Below are positions 37,373-45,610 of a stretch of DNA of 64,000 bases, piece by piece. Within the stretch, counting starts at the first letter, position 1. Each line of letters starts with the position of its first letter. Location: assembly GCA_963702155.1 (NCBI GenBank), contig OY969717.1:930001-994000 (forward strand), written 5' to 3'. The position numbers and the translations under genes were made by a program. The DNA comes from G963702155 sp963702155 (GTDB taxonomy: Bacteria; Pseudomonadota; Alphaproteobacteria; Micavibrionales; Micavibrionaceae). The notes under the pieces were generated by a model that had not been told where the DNA came from, did no database searches, and saw nothing but the letters and a program-made list of their open reading frames with translations.

Positions 37373-37816
37373 TTAACATGCTCTATTTAATTTATTTACG
37401 CGGCCTTGGTGTCGTCCGCCTTCAAACTCATTGTCTAAAAACGCCTCAATACAGGATTTTGCGATCTCCGGTCCTGTAACCCGTGCGCCCAATACAAGGA
37501 CATTTGCATCATTATGCGTCCTCGAGAATTTCGCCATAGTTGCATCCGTACATAGCGCGGCGCGTACATTCGGGTTTCTATTGGCCGCAATCGCAATACC
37601 GATACCCGATCCGCAAATCAAAATACCCTCAGACGCCTTACCCGCATCAATCGCTTCACCCATCGCGTACCCATAATCCGGATAATCTACAGAATCAGTC
37701 GAATGCGTACCCAAATCAATCCATTCAATCCGTTCATCAAATTCGGATTTAAGCATCTCCTTGAATTCATACCCAGCATGATCAGACGCGATTAAAAAAG
37801 TTCTTTTCTGTCCCAT
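37373..37816 (-). CDS. rpiB: Ribose-5-phosphate isomerase B
   Basis: A 147-residue RpiB/LacAB-family isomerase of the pentose phosphate pathway. It has [13 protein letters not shown] at the N-terminus, [12 protein letters not shown], the [22 protein letters not shown] active-site block with the catalytic Cys, and [13 protein letters not shown]. It is the first gene of the rpiB-glyA-nrdR-rib run. The 148 bp upstream separate it from the divergent islet gene. Confidence 0.96.
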   Translation of the reverse strand: MGQKRTFLIASDHAGYEFKEMLKSEFDERIEWIDLGTHSTDSVDYPDYGYAMGEAIDAGKASEGILICGSGIGIAIAANRNPNVRAALCTDATMAKFSRTHNDANVLVLGARVTGPEIAKSCIEAFLDNEFEGGRHQGRVNKLNRAC

Positions 37817-37912
37817 TCAACTTTTTCCTTTAAATTCATCAGCGAACACAATATATAGGCGCTTTAAAGATAAAAAATCAATGGTACGAAACTAAAAAGC
37901 CTCATAAAACAC

Positions 37913-37941
37913 TTGACAAAACCTAACAATTTTCATAATAA
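37913..37941 (+). promoter_or_regulatory. Strong sigma-70-type promoter of the 134-aa islet gene
   Basis: TTGACA (37913-37918), a 17-bp spacer and TAATAA (37936-37941) lie 23 bp ahead of the ATG at 37965. The leader contains GAGAGGAGAG (37951-37960), a near-perfect Shine-Dalgarno at good spacing, so strong expression is likely. Confidence 0.75.
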
Positions 37942-37964
37942 AACAAAAACGAGAGGAGAGACAT

Positions 37965-38369
37965 ATGCCTTTAGAAAATTCACTGAAAAAAACCCCACTT
38001 GCAGTGGTCTTCAAAAAAGAACAGCATGAAAGTAATATACAAGAACCCTTTGAAAAGGGTTTAGCGCATGTATCAGATAAAAGAAAACATGCTCACTTTC
38101 AAAATTTATTAAATATGACAGTGTCAGATAAAGATAATTTCAATTTCGAACCATATTACAATATTGCAAATATCCAGCGCACACCCCCTGGCACATATAA
38201 CCGTCACAATACGCAAATGCAACTGATCGGTCGTTATCAAAGAAAAAATAATGACGTCAACGGATGGTTTTATCTCGGGTTCACAAAAGACACACAAGAA
38301 TTTCTATGCGGTATAGATGCTAAAAAAGCCATTCTCCCGCAACCATCTAAAAATGGTATCGAACCTTAA
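37965..38369 (+). CDS. Small soluble protein of unknown function
   Basis: A 134-residue protein I do not recognise. It is polar and basic, with no signal peptide and no membrane segment. The first half is Lys/His-rich (KEQHESNIQEPFEKGL, DKRKHAHFQN). The second half looks like a small beta domain (QMQLIGRYQRKN...GWFYLGFTKDTQEFLCGIDAKK) with one Cys. A consensus promoter and strong ribosome-binding site make it a real gene despite the lack of relatives known to me. It starts an islet between rpiB and the DUF6898-type gene. Confidence 0.7.
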   Translation: MPLENSLKKTPLAVVFKKEQHESNIQEPFEKGLAHVSDKRKHAHFQNLLNMTVSDKDNFNFEPYYNIANIQRTPPGTYNRHNTQMQLIGRYQRKNNDVNGWFYLGFTKDTQEFLCGIDAKKAILPQPSKNGIEP

Positions 38370-38396
38370 TTTACACATTTTTCAAGAAACTTTATA

Positions 38397-38426
38397 TTGA
38401 CAAAAAAAACAATGATATTGTTTATT
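38397..38426 (+). promoter_or_regulatory. Promoter with an internal inverted repeat, 197-aa islet gene
   Basis: TTGACA (38397-38402) and a weaker TTTATT (38421-38426) are separated by 18 bp. The spacer and the -10 element carry a perfect 7-bp inverted repeat, AAACAAT-GAT-ATTGTTT (38407-38423), where a repressor could block polymerase. AGGTGA lies 5 bases ahead of the ATG at 38464. Confidence 0.5.
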
Positions 38427-38463
38427 TTCATGTAAAAATTTAACAGGTCAACTTAGGTGAATA

Positions 38464-39057
38464 ATGACATATTCTATTGATAATTTACGGGAAAAGTTTA
38501 AAAATGAAGGGCATAAAAAATATGTCCAAAAAGGTATGGATCGTCCATATTCACCTGCAGACTTTCATGAAATAGACAAATCTATAATATTTCAAATCGA
38601 ATACAGAGAGACATTGCTTGAAATCTACAAAAACTCCTTAGTAAAGCCCTATCACGATAATATAAAAAACATCTTTAATAGCACAAACGAAGAGTTTTCA
38701 TTATTAAACAGAGAGTTACAAAAAAACTACATAGAGCCTGAAAATATTTATGAAAGTCAAGCAAGCAATGCATTTGAAGATATAATTTTTAGCGTGATAG
38801 AAAGAGGTAATGAACATTCATTCTGGTTAGACTTAGATCAGAATGATCAAGTACTACCTGCACGTAAAGAAATATTAAACGCCTTTAGTAGTCAAAATAT
38901 TTATCGATTTGAAGAAAATAAAAGCGCCGGCAACTTTAGAAATGATACGGGACAGAGAAACAAGCTTTTTAATATGTATACTGAAAGACTGAAAATTGAC
39001 GTCGCCAAGCTTCTCAAACCAACAGATGTAAAATTTGATAATGCTCCGGCTTTTTAA
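38464..39057 (+). CDS. Charged helical protein of unknown function
   Basis: A 197-residue protein of no family I can name. It is strongly charged (Glu, Lys, Asp, Asn) with a predicted helical character, no Cys, no signal peptide and no membrane segment. Recognisable stretches such as FQIEYRETLLEIYKNSL and YTERLKIDVAKLL suggest helical pairs. It follows the 134-aa gene by 94 bp but has its own promoter and a Shine-Dalgarno (AGGTGA). The two islet proteins are not similar to each other. Confidence 0.68.
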   Translation: MTYSIDNLREKFKNEGHKKYVQKGMDRPYSPADFHEIDKSIIFQIEYRETLLEIYKNSLVKPYHDNIKNIFNSTNEEFSLLNRELQKNYIEPENIYESQASNAFEDIIFSVIERGNEHSFWLDLDQNDQVLPARKEILNAFSSQNIYRFEENKSAGNFRNDTGQRNKLFNMYTERLKIDVAKLLKPTDVKFDNAPAF

Positions 39058-39071
39058 ATATATATCTAAAT

Positions 39072-39275
39072 TTATAAAACCACATTTTTCTTCTTCAAAA
39101 CATATTCCAACCGCCGCAGGGCATTGCGTTTTAAAACAACTTGCCCTGCAGTGGCCGGCCCTTGAATTGAAATCTCTGTCAAACTTGCCGTATCCATGGC
39201 GGACACCTTTACAAGATTACCAATCGGATGAAATTCGATAATAATCTCACGCCCATCTAAAATATCTTTTTTCAT
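39072..39275 (-). CDS. Small conserved protein, DUF6898-like
   Basis: A 67-residue protein with the layout of a small family conserved in Alphaproteobacteria. It has a strand [20 protein letters not shown], then [32 protein letters not shown]. Members usually lie near hemB, glyA or acyl-CoA dehydrogenase genes. No function is known to me. The family name is from memory of the sequence pattern and needs a profile search. It is convergent with the 197-aa islet gene and diverges from the acyl-CoA dehydrogenase gene. Confidence 0.72.
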   Translation of the reverse strand: MKKDILDGREIIIEFHPIGNLVKVSAMDTASLTEISIQGPATAGQVVLKRNALRRLEYVLKKKNVVL

Positions 39276-39333
39276 ACCTTATATTTTAAAAATTTATACA
39301 CTTTGTAAACCGCTTTTATTGTATAATGAATAT

Positions 39334-40512
39334 ATGAGCGATAGACCCGATTTTAACTGGCAAGACCCTCTTCTTTTGGATGATCTCTTGACAGATGAAG
39401 AGCGTATGGTGCAAAAAACCGCGCACGATTACGCCCAAGACAAGCTCCAGCCGCGCGTTCTGGATGCCCACCGCTCTGAGAAATTCGACATCAATATAAT
39501 GAAAGAAATGGGCGAACTAGGGCTTTTAGGGCCCATGTTAGAGGGCTACGGCTGCGCAGGGTTAAATTATATCAGTACGGGACTGATAGCACGTGAACTT
39601 GAACGCGTTGATTCGGCTTACCGCTCCTGCTTTTCCGTACAATCATCTCTCGTCATGTACCCAATCCACCAATTCGGCCGCGAAGATCAAAAACAAAAAT
39701 ATCTACCAAAACTCGCCAGCGGCGAATATATAGGCTGCTTCGGACTTACCGAACCTGATGGCGGCTCTGACCCCGGCGCAATGCGCACCCGCATTAAAAA
39801 AGTTGACGGCGGTTACCTTTTAAATGGTGAAAAACAATGGATCAGTAATTCTCCCATCGCCGATGTGTTTGTGATATGGGGGAAAAATGAGGAAGATGAA
39901 ATCATTGGTCTTGTTTTAGATAAAGATACAAATGGTTTGAGCGCCCCTAAAATCGAGGGCAAAATGGCTCTACGCGCCGCGCCAACTGGCGGAATCGCGA
40001 TGAGTGATGTATTCATAACAGATGATAATATCCTCCCTAAAGCCAAAGGAATAAAAGCGCCTTTTATGTGTTTGAACAGCGCCCGCTACGGTATTTGCTG
40101 GGGCGTGCTCGGCGCGGCTGAGGCATGTTGGCATATTGCGCGCCAATATACGCTCGACCGGACAATATTTGGCAAACCCCTTGCTGGGCAACAACTTATT
40201 CAGCAGAAACTTGCCGATATGCAAACCGAAATCACGCTTGGCCTGATCTCTGTACATCGTCTCGGACAATTATGGGACGAAAACCGCGCCCCGCCGGAAA
40301 GCATCTCATTGCTAAAACGGAACAACTGCGGCAAAGCTTTGGATATCGCAAGACTGGCACGTGATATGTTAGGCGGAAACGGTATCTCCGACGAATATAA
40401 CGTCATCCGGCACATGATTAATTTAGAGGCGGTCAACACCTACGAAGGCACCCACGATATTCATGCCCTCATTCTTGGCCGCGCCCAAACGGGAATTCAG
40501 GCTTTTAGCTAA
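39334..40512 (+). CDS. gcdH: Glutaryl-CoA dehydrogenase
   Basis: FAD enzyme that oxidises and decarboxylates glutaryl-CoA to crotonyl-CoA in lysine/tryptophan degradation. The fold order is that of acyl-CoA dehydrogenases: [34 protein letters not shown] and [22 protein letters not shown]. The GCDH-specific end [22 protein letters not shown] carries the catalytic Glu near residue 371. The start is ATG 39334 (MSDRPDF); an upstream TTG at 39319 is open but overlaps a TATAAT. No Shine-Dalgarno is visible, and TATAAT (39322-39327) lies six bases before the ATG. No CoA-transferase partner is adjacent. Confidence 0.92.
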   Translation: MSDRPDFNWQDPLLLDDLLTDEERMVQKTAHDYAQDKLQPRVLDAHRSEKFDINIMKEMGELGLLGPMLEGYGCAGLNYISTGLIARELERVDSAYRSCFSVQSSLVMYPIHQFGREDQKQKYLPKLASGEYIGCFGLTEPDGGSDPGAMRTRIKKVDGGYLLNGEKQWISNSPIADVFVIWGKNEEDEIIGLVLDKDTNGLSAPKIEGKMALRAAPTGGIAMSDVFITDDNILPKAKGIKAPFMCLNSARYGICWGVLGAAEACWHIARQYTLDRTIFGKPLAGQQLIQQKLADMQTEITLGLISVHRLGQLWDENRAPPESISLLKRNNCGKALDIARLARDMLGGNGISDEYNVIRHMINLEAVNTYEGTHDIHALILGRAQTGIQAFS

Positions 40513-40520
40513 ATGCTCAC

Positions 40521-40961
40521 CTAATGCCACCCATCTGATGTTTTGCTTTTAATTCCGCGCTGTTCTGCTTGCAAACCGGCAATAATAAACAAAAATAGAC
40601 CAAACATAAACGGTGCCCATACCACAATCAAAAATGTAAAATCCCGATAATAAAACACATCAAAAATTGGAACAGCAAAGATCAAAAGCGGGAAAAACAA
40701 AAATGATACAAAAAGCGATGATGGAAAATGAACAAAGCAATTATACAAGGCCTTTGGCAACTGCAACGGATATGTCCACAATTCACCCTTAAACGGCGCC
40801 CAATTATTGCGGTAAAACCAGCCTGCCATCCATTCATCAACTTGATCAACGATTAAAACAAACGCCGCCAATATCGCAAAAATTATAATAAAAAGGCTAA
40901 CAATCATAAAAAAATAGCCAAAAAAATTCCATTGACTATTTTTATCGCGCGATGAAAACAT
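40521..40961 (-). CDS. Small integral membrane protein, unknown function
   Basis: A 146-residue protein with three predicted helices (about 14-37, 78-103 and 110-136) and a Trp/Tyr-rich loop between the first two (DEWMAGWFYRNNWAPFKGELW). The C-terminus is polar and probably cytoplasmic. I do not recognise a family. It is convergent with gcdH, with 8 bp between the stops, and lies about 40 bp downstream of the LdtR-like gene on the same strand, so it may be cotranscribed with it. Confidence 0.7.
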   Translation of the reverse strand: MFSSRDKNSQWNFFGYFFMIVSLFIIIFAILAAFVLIVDQVDEWMAGWFYRNNWAPFKGELWTYPLQLPKALYNCFVHFPSSLFVSFLFFPLLIFAVPIFDVFYYRDFTFLIVVWAPFMFGLFLFIIAGLQAEQRGIKSKTSDGWH

Positions 40962-40999
40962 ACCTGTTTATATACAGGATATACCAATAAAATTAAACC

Positions 41000-41461
41000 C
41001 TAAAACCCTGAGCCAAAATTGGTCTGCGCCGCCCAGAAACGCTCGATTTTTTTCAAGGTCTCATTTTGTGCCTTTAAATCCTCTTGTGTAATTTCCGTGC
41101 CGTCCAATTGCTTTTCATGACGGGCAAACATATCCGAAATCAAATTTTTCAGCGACACACCTTTTTCCGATAACTTCACACGGATAGAGCGCTTGTCATG
41201 GACAGATCGCGCCTGCTCCAGATAATCATTCTCGACCATTTTTTTAACATTATAGGAGACATTAGACCCCAAATAATATCCGCGTATCGTAAGCTCACCA
41301 ACAGTCAACTCATCATCGCCAATATTATACAAGATCATGCTTTGCACGTTATTAATATCTTGAATGCCCTTTTTATCAAGTTCCACTTTCAAGACATCAA
41401 GAAAATGACGGTGCAAACGCTCAATCAGTTGAATAGCTTCATAATAAGGTGTCGGTATCAC
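41000..41461 (-). CDS. MarR-type winged-helix regulator, LdtR-like
   Basis: A 153-residue regulator with the layout of the alphaproteobacterial LdtR group. NNVQSMILYNIGDDELTVGELTIRGYYLGSNVSYNVKKMVEN forms the helix-turn-helix region and HDKRSIRVKLSEKG the wing. In Liberibacter, LdtR controls an L,D-transpeptidase gene and stress tolerance. A position beside hemB, with 281 bp of divergent intergenic DNA, fits the conserved neighbourhood. The L,D-transpeptidase at 53.6-55.3 kb in this window is a reasonable target, but I could not define a shared binding site. Confidence 0.8.
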   Translation of the reverse strand: MIPTPYYEAIQLIERLHRHFLDVLKVELDKKGIQDINNVQSMILYNIGDDELTVGELTIRGYYLGSNVSYNVKKMVENDYLEQARSVHDKRSIRVKLSEKGVSLKNLISDMFARHEKQLDGTEITQEDLKAQNETLKKIERFWAAQTNFGSGF

Positions 41462-41742
41462 GGGATATTAGCTCCGGTTTGAATTGAAAAAAACTTTTAG
41501 ACAGATGAACGCTAAATTAAAAGCATTACAGTGTCTAGAATAGTGTAGATAAGTTAATAACTCGTCAACAAATATCCTTTGTTTTAAAAAGGACAATTCA
41601 TAAGTATTGTACTATAAAACATACGCATAAGTCACCGTATTCATTAAAACAGCATCCAATTTAAAAAAATGCCCTTCCCTTGAATATTTTAAACCTTTAA
41701 TACAGTATAAAATTCAACATAAACTAAAAAGCTTTTTAAAAC

Positions 41743-42762
41743 ATGTCAAAACCAAATCTACCCGCTTCAACTTTTGGCTTCCCACAAGTAAGAATGCGCC
41801 GCCTTCGCGCGCAACCATGGTTAAGGGATTTAGTGTGCGAGCATCGTTTAAACGTAAAAGACTTAATATGGCCGGTTTTTGTAATCGAAGGCAAGAATCA
41901 AAAAGAACCTATAAAGTCCATGCCGGGCGTATTTCGGTACTCAATCGATTTATTATTAAAAGAGCTACAAACGGCGGTAGATTTACACATACCCGCCATC
42001 GCCTTATTTCCGGTCATTTTTAAAGATAAAAAAACGCCTTTTGGCGATGAAGCATTAAATGAAGAAAACCTTCTATACCGCGCTATTAAATCAATAAAAT
42101 CTGAATTTGAAAACCTTGGCGTTATAACTGACGTCGCCCTCGATCCGTACACCAGCCATGGTCATGACGGTATATTTGAAAATGGTAAAATACTTAATGA
42201 CGATACAGTCAAGGTTTTGGCTCAACAAGCCATACTTCAAGCCAAATCCGGTGCGGATATCGTTGCCCCTTCCGACATGATGGATGGCCGTATCGGCGCA
42301 ATTCGTAAGGCTTTGGACTATACCGGACATGAAGATGTCTCCATTCTCTCATATGCCGCCAAATATGCATCCGCCTTTTATGGCCCTTTTCGTGACGCCG
42401 TTCAAACCGGAAACCTCTTAAAAGGCGACAAAAAAACATATCAAATGAACCCTGCGAATAAAGACGAATCGTTACGTGAAGTCGCCCTCGATATACAAGA
42501 AGGCGCAGATATGATTATGGTTAAACCGGGTCTACCGTATCTGGATATTATTCGAAATGTAAAAACCGCTTACGCCATACCCACCTTCGCTTACCATGTC
42601 AGCGGTGAATACGCGATGCTTAAGGCCGCCGCCCAAAATGGATGGCTTGATTATGAAGTATGTTTAATGGAGACATTAACCGGCTTTAAACGCGCCGGAT
42701 GTGATGGTATATTAACATATGGTGCAATTGACGCCGCCCGTTTACTTAACAAAACACTATAA
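41743..42762 (+). CDS. hemB: Delta-aminolevulinic acid dehydratase (porphobilinogen synthase)
   Basis: Condenses two ALA into porphobilinogen in haem synthesis. The 339 residues include RMRRLRAQPWLRDLV, the metal-site region DVALDPYTSHGHDG, SDMMDGRIGAIR and MVKPGLPYLDIIRNVK with the Schiff-base Lys. In the metal region Asp and Gly replace the three zinc Cys of the E. coli type, so this is the Mg-dependent form typical of many Alphaproteobacteria. The 281-bp gap upstream is shared with the divergent LdtR-like gene. Confidence 0.96.
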   Translation: MSKPNLPASTFGFPQVRMRRLRAQPWLRDLVCEHRLNVKDLIWPVFVIEGKNQKEPIKSMPGVFRYSIDLLLKELQTAVDLHIPAIALFPVIFKDKKTPFGDEALNEENLLYRAIKSIKSEFENLGVITDVALDPYTSHGHDGIFENGKILNDDTVKVLAQQAILQAKSGADIVAPSDMMDGRIGAIRKALDYTGHEDVSILSYAAKYASAFYGPFRDAVQTGNLLKGDKKTYQMNPANKDESLREVALDIQEGADMIMVKPGLPYLDIIRNVKTAYAIPTFAYHVSGEYAMLKAAAQNGWLDYEVCLMETLTGFKRAGCDGILTYGAIDAARLLNKTL

Positions 42763-43065
42763 ATTCTGCATATATCCCTTATTTTTCCATAGCAATACGT
42801 ATATTTATTCAAACAACCTAACGATTAAGCATCCAAAATTTTTGATATGCCTTGATCTCCCCATCAAAAACCATCACAATTATCTGCATAGACATTCGGT
42901 ACGGGTCATAATCACAATTTGTTTTAAAAACTCTGTATAACTGCGTAAATCCCATTTCACTTTAAGACTCTTTTAAAGCCTGCTCTGGCATTCTGATCTT
43001 AAATTTAAAAAACCAAAGCCTTTCGCAATGATGGCATTTCTAAAATAAGGACATTTTAGCAAAAA
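42763..43065. other. Intergenic region between hemB and motA
   Basis: About 300 bp without a credible open reading frame, tRNA or strong hairpin. The stretch is AT-rich. It must hold the motA promoter. AAGGA (43047-43051) is present 14 bases before the motA ATG. I saw no convincing sigma-54 or flagellar sigma-28 element. Confidence 0.6.
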
Positions 43066-43953
43066 ATGAAACTCATCGGTCTTGTATTAGTATTGGTATG
43101 TACCTTTGGCGGCCTGATGGTCGCCGCCGGTGTGGATAAAACAATTAAACTCATGACAGGGCTTATCTTACCTGCCGTTCCTGGTGAAACAATCATTATT
43201 ATGGGCTGTGCGATCAGCGCGTTTATTATTGGTAATTCAATGGAAATTATCAAAATGACCCTCAAATATTTTGGCGCTTTGACCAAACCCTCCGCCTATA
43301 ACAAAGAGGATTATATAGAATTGTTGAGCATGCTATTCACCGTGTTCAAACTCGCCAGAACCAAAGGCTGGCTTGCACTTGAAAACCATATTGAAAATCC
43401 CGAGGAAAGCGACCTTTTCGGACAATTTAAAGGCTTCCAGCATAACCACCACGCCATCATCTTCCTGTGCGATTATTTAAGAATTATATCCCTTGGCAGC
43501 GATAAGCCTTTTGAAATCGACGCCCTCATGGACGAGGAACTGGAAACACTGGAGCATCACCACATGCACCCCGGACACGCCGTTCAACACATGGCTGATG
43601 GTATCCCCGCGCTGGGTATTGTTGCCGCGGTACTTGGTGTTATTAAAACAATGGCTTCTATTAATGAACCGCCAGAGGTTTTGGGGAAATTGATCGGTGG
43701 CGCGCTTGTTGGAACGTTCTTGGGCGTGTGGCTCTCCTACGCTTTCGTGTCCCCCATCGCCAGCGCGATGACCGCCCGCGCGGAAACCGAAGTCATGTAT
43801 TTTAAGGCTATGAAGGTCGCTATTATTGCCTTTTTGGGTGGCGCCGCCCCGCAAGTGGCCGTAGAATTTGCCCGTAAATTCCTGCCCCACGACATTCAGC
43901 CCACCTTTCAGGAATTAGAAGCCATTTTGAACGAGCTCCCTGCCCCAAGCTAA
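43066..43953 (+). CDS. motA: Flagellar motor stator protein MotA
   Basis: A 295-residue inner-membrane protein that forms the ion channel of the stator with MotB. Four membrane segments are visible: two at the N-terminus (residues about 2-20 and 33-52) and two beyond the cytoplasmic loop (about 180-200 and 212-235). The conserved functional prolines are present in DGIPALGIVAAVLGVIKTM and SYAFVSPIASAM. It is followed by motB after 25 bp. No flagellar structural genes are in the window. Confidence 0.95.
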   Translation: MKLIGLVLVLVCTFGGLMVAAGVDKTIKLMTGLILPAVPGETIIIMGCAISAFIIGNSMEIIKMTLKYFGALTKPSAYNKEDYIELLSMLFTVFKLARTKGWLALENHIENPEESDLFGQFKGFQHNHHAIIFLCDYLRIISLGSDKPFEIDALMDEELETLEHHHMHPGHAVQHMADGIPALGIVAAVLGVIKTMASINEPPEVLGKLIGGALVGTFLGVWLSYAFVSPIASAMTARAETEVMYFKAMKVAIIAFLGGAAPQVAVEFARKFLPHDIQPTFQELEAILNELPAPS

Positions 43954-43978
43954 AAAAAATAAGCCATAAGGACATCAG

Positions 43979-44992
43979 GTGTCAGAAGAAGAAAAAGAAC
44001 AGCCGATTATCATAAAGAAAATCAACAAGGGCGGCGGCCACCATGGCGGCGCGTGGAAAGTTGCGTATGCCGATTTTGTAACGGCCATGATGGCATTCTT
44101 CCTTCTTTTGTGGCTTTTAAACGTGACAACCGAGGAAGAGAAAACCGCCATTGCCAACTATTTTGATCCGACCCACCCCAAAGTCTCAGACAGTTCAAGC
44201 GGTGCAGGCGGCGTAATGGGCGGCCTTAGTATGAGCCCCCAAGGCGCAATGGCAACAAACGTACAAAACATGGCCATGCCACAACCCGCCCCCCCATCCG
44301 GATCACAAGGCGCAAAAACGGCAAAAGAAAAGGCCATTGAAAAAGCAAAAAAAGAGCTTAAACAAGCCGAAGAACGCAAATTTAAACAGGCCGAACGCAG
44401 ACTTAAACAAGTTATTCAAGATGACCCAGATTTAGCAGCACTCGCCGATAACCTTATTATAGACATGACACCAGAGGGCTTGCGCATACAGATTGTGGAT
44501 AAAGATGGCGCGCCCATGTTCCCAAGCGGCAGCGCGCGTATGTTTGAAAAAACCAAAACCTTGATGACTAAGGTCGCACAAGCCGTATCCGACATGCCAA
44601 ACGAAATCTCCATCCGCGGTCATACAGATAGCATTGCTTACGGCGCCGCTGCCGATTATACAAATTGGGAGCTCTCTTCAGACCGCGCAAACGCAAGCCG
44701 GCGCGTTATGTTAGAGGCCGGCATTCCTAAAAGCCGCGTTAATAACGTTGTCGGTAAAGCCGATACAGAGCCGCTTTTAAAAGACGACCCTACAAATGCC
44801 CGTAACCGCCGGATCAGTATTGTTTTACTGCGTGAGGAGCTTACAAACCCGGATTATCAAAAAAATGTCGAAGAGGCCGCACAGAATTATGAGGGCGAAT
44901 TTGAAGATGACGGGCAAGGCGGCGCAAGCGCACCAGCACAAGTCCCCGTCGGCACATTTAGAAAATCACCAGGTCAGATAGAATTTCCTTAA
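43979..44992 (+). CDS. motB: Flagellar motor stator protein MotB
   Basis: A 337-residue peptidoglycan-anchored stator subunit. It has the single helix with the ion-binding Asp in YADFVTAMMAFFLLLWLL, a Lys/Glu-rich coiled coil (about 105-140), and a C-terminal OmpA-like domain with RGHTDSIAYG and WELSSDRANASRRVMLEAGI. The GTG start at 43979 has AAGGA seven bases ahead. The extra GGGHHGGAW segment before the helix is common in alphaproteobacterial MotB. H+ versus Na+ coupling is not decided by the sequence alone. Confidence 0.95.
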   Translation: MSEEEKEQPIIIKKINKGGGHHGGAWKVAYADFVTAMMAFFLLLWLLNVTTEEEKTAIANYFDPTHPKVSDSSSGAGGVMGGLSMSPQGAMATNVQNMAMPQPAPPSGSQGAKTAKEKAIEKAKKELKQAEERKFKQAERRLKQVIQDDPDLAALADNLIIDMTPEGLRIQIVDKDGAPMFPSGSARMFEKTKTLMTKVAQAVSDMPNEISIRGHTDSIAYGAAADYTNWELSSDRANASRRVMLEAGIPKSRVNNVVGKADTEPLLKDDPTNARNRRISIVLLREELTNPDYQKNVEEAAQNYEGEFEDDGQGGASAPAQVPVGTFRKSPGQIEFP

Positions 44993-44996
44993 ACAT

Positions 44997-45581
44997 ATGA
45001 ATATCCAAGAACCAAAGCTTCAGAAAGCAGGTAAAGGTTTACCTTTAATAGAGTGGGGATTAAGCCGTTTTATATTTCTGCCTCGAACTTTGAAACATAT
45101 ATCCTCTGCACAGGCGGTTCAAATACATCAAGATTGCGGAAACAAAGCACTGCATATTGCAAACAGTCTCACCACCAAACAACAAACAAAACGCATTTTA
45201 ATAAAGCGCATCCGTGGGATAGAGGATAGCTCGCGATGCTGGTCTGCGGCCATGACCATAGATCACCTTTTAATCGTCGGGACAGCTATGACAAACATTA
45301 TAGAATCCCTCGCACACCAAAGATCAGTCGAAATAAATATAAAAGTTGAAGATGCAAAACCAGACCCCAACCGCCTGCCCGTGCAGGTTTTTATCGAGTA
45401 TCAAAAATATTTGGATACTTATCCTGCAAAGATCAACGCTTTGACATCGCTCGACAATAATGCCTACACACACAAACACCCATGGTTTTGGAATATGACC
45501 GCATCAGAATGGCTTATTCTAAACGCGTTACATAACCGCATCCACTTAAAACAAATGATAAAAATAGCGGAAAAACTATAA
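44997..45581 (+). CDS. DinB-like four-helix protein
   Basis: A 194-residue protein with the DinB/YfiT pattern: CWSAAMTIDHLLIVG with a metal-type His in the middle, and HPWFWNMTASEWLILNALHNRIHLKQMIKIAEKL with the paired His at the end. These superfamily members bind a divalent metal; some are thiol-dependent transferases, but this one's reaction is unknown. It starts 4 bp after the motB stop without a Shine-Dalgarno, so translation is probably coupled. It is convergent with parC. Confidence 0.75.
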   Translation: MNIQEPKLQKAGKGLPLIEWGLSRFIFLPRTLKHISSAQAVQIHQDCGNKALHIANSLTTKQQTKRILIKRIRGIEDSSRCWSAAMTIDHLLIVGTAMTNIIESLAHQRSVEINIKVEDAKPDPNRLPVQVFIEYQKYLDTYPAKINALTSLDNNAYTHKHPWFWNMTASEWLILNALHNRIHLKQMIKIAEKL

Positions 45582-45610
45582 CATCTTGCTAAAACACAAA
45601 CTAAATCACT

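Noticed and set aside
41560..41600. TCCTTT...AAAGGA inverted repeat upstream of hemB
   Set aside because: Six-base arms in AT-rich DNA are expected by chance; there is no position or promoter relation that makes it an operator.
42763..43065. Sigma-54 or flagellar sigma-28 promoter before motA
   Set aside because: TGGCA occurs twice, but without GC at the right spacing; no TAAA-N15-GCCGATAA-like element is seen.
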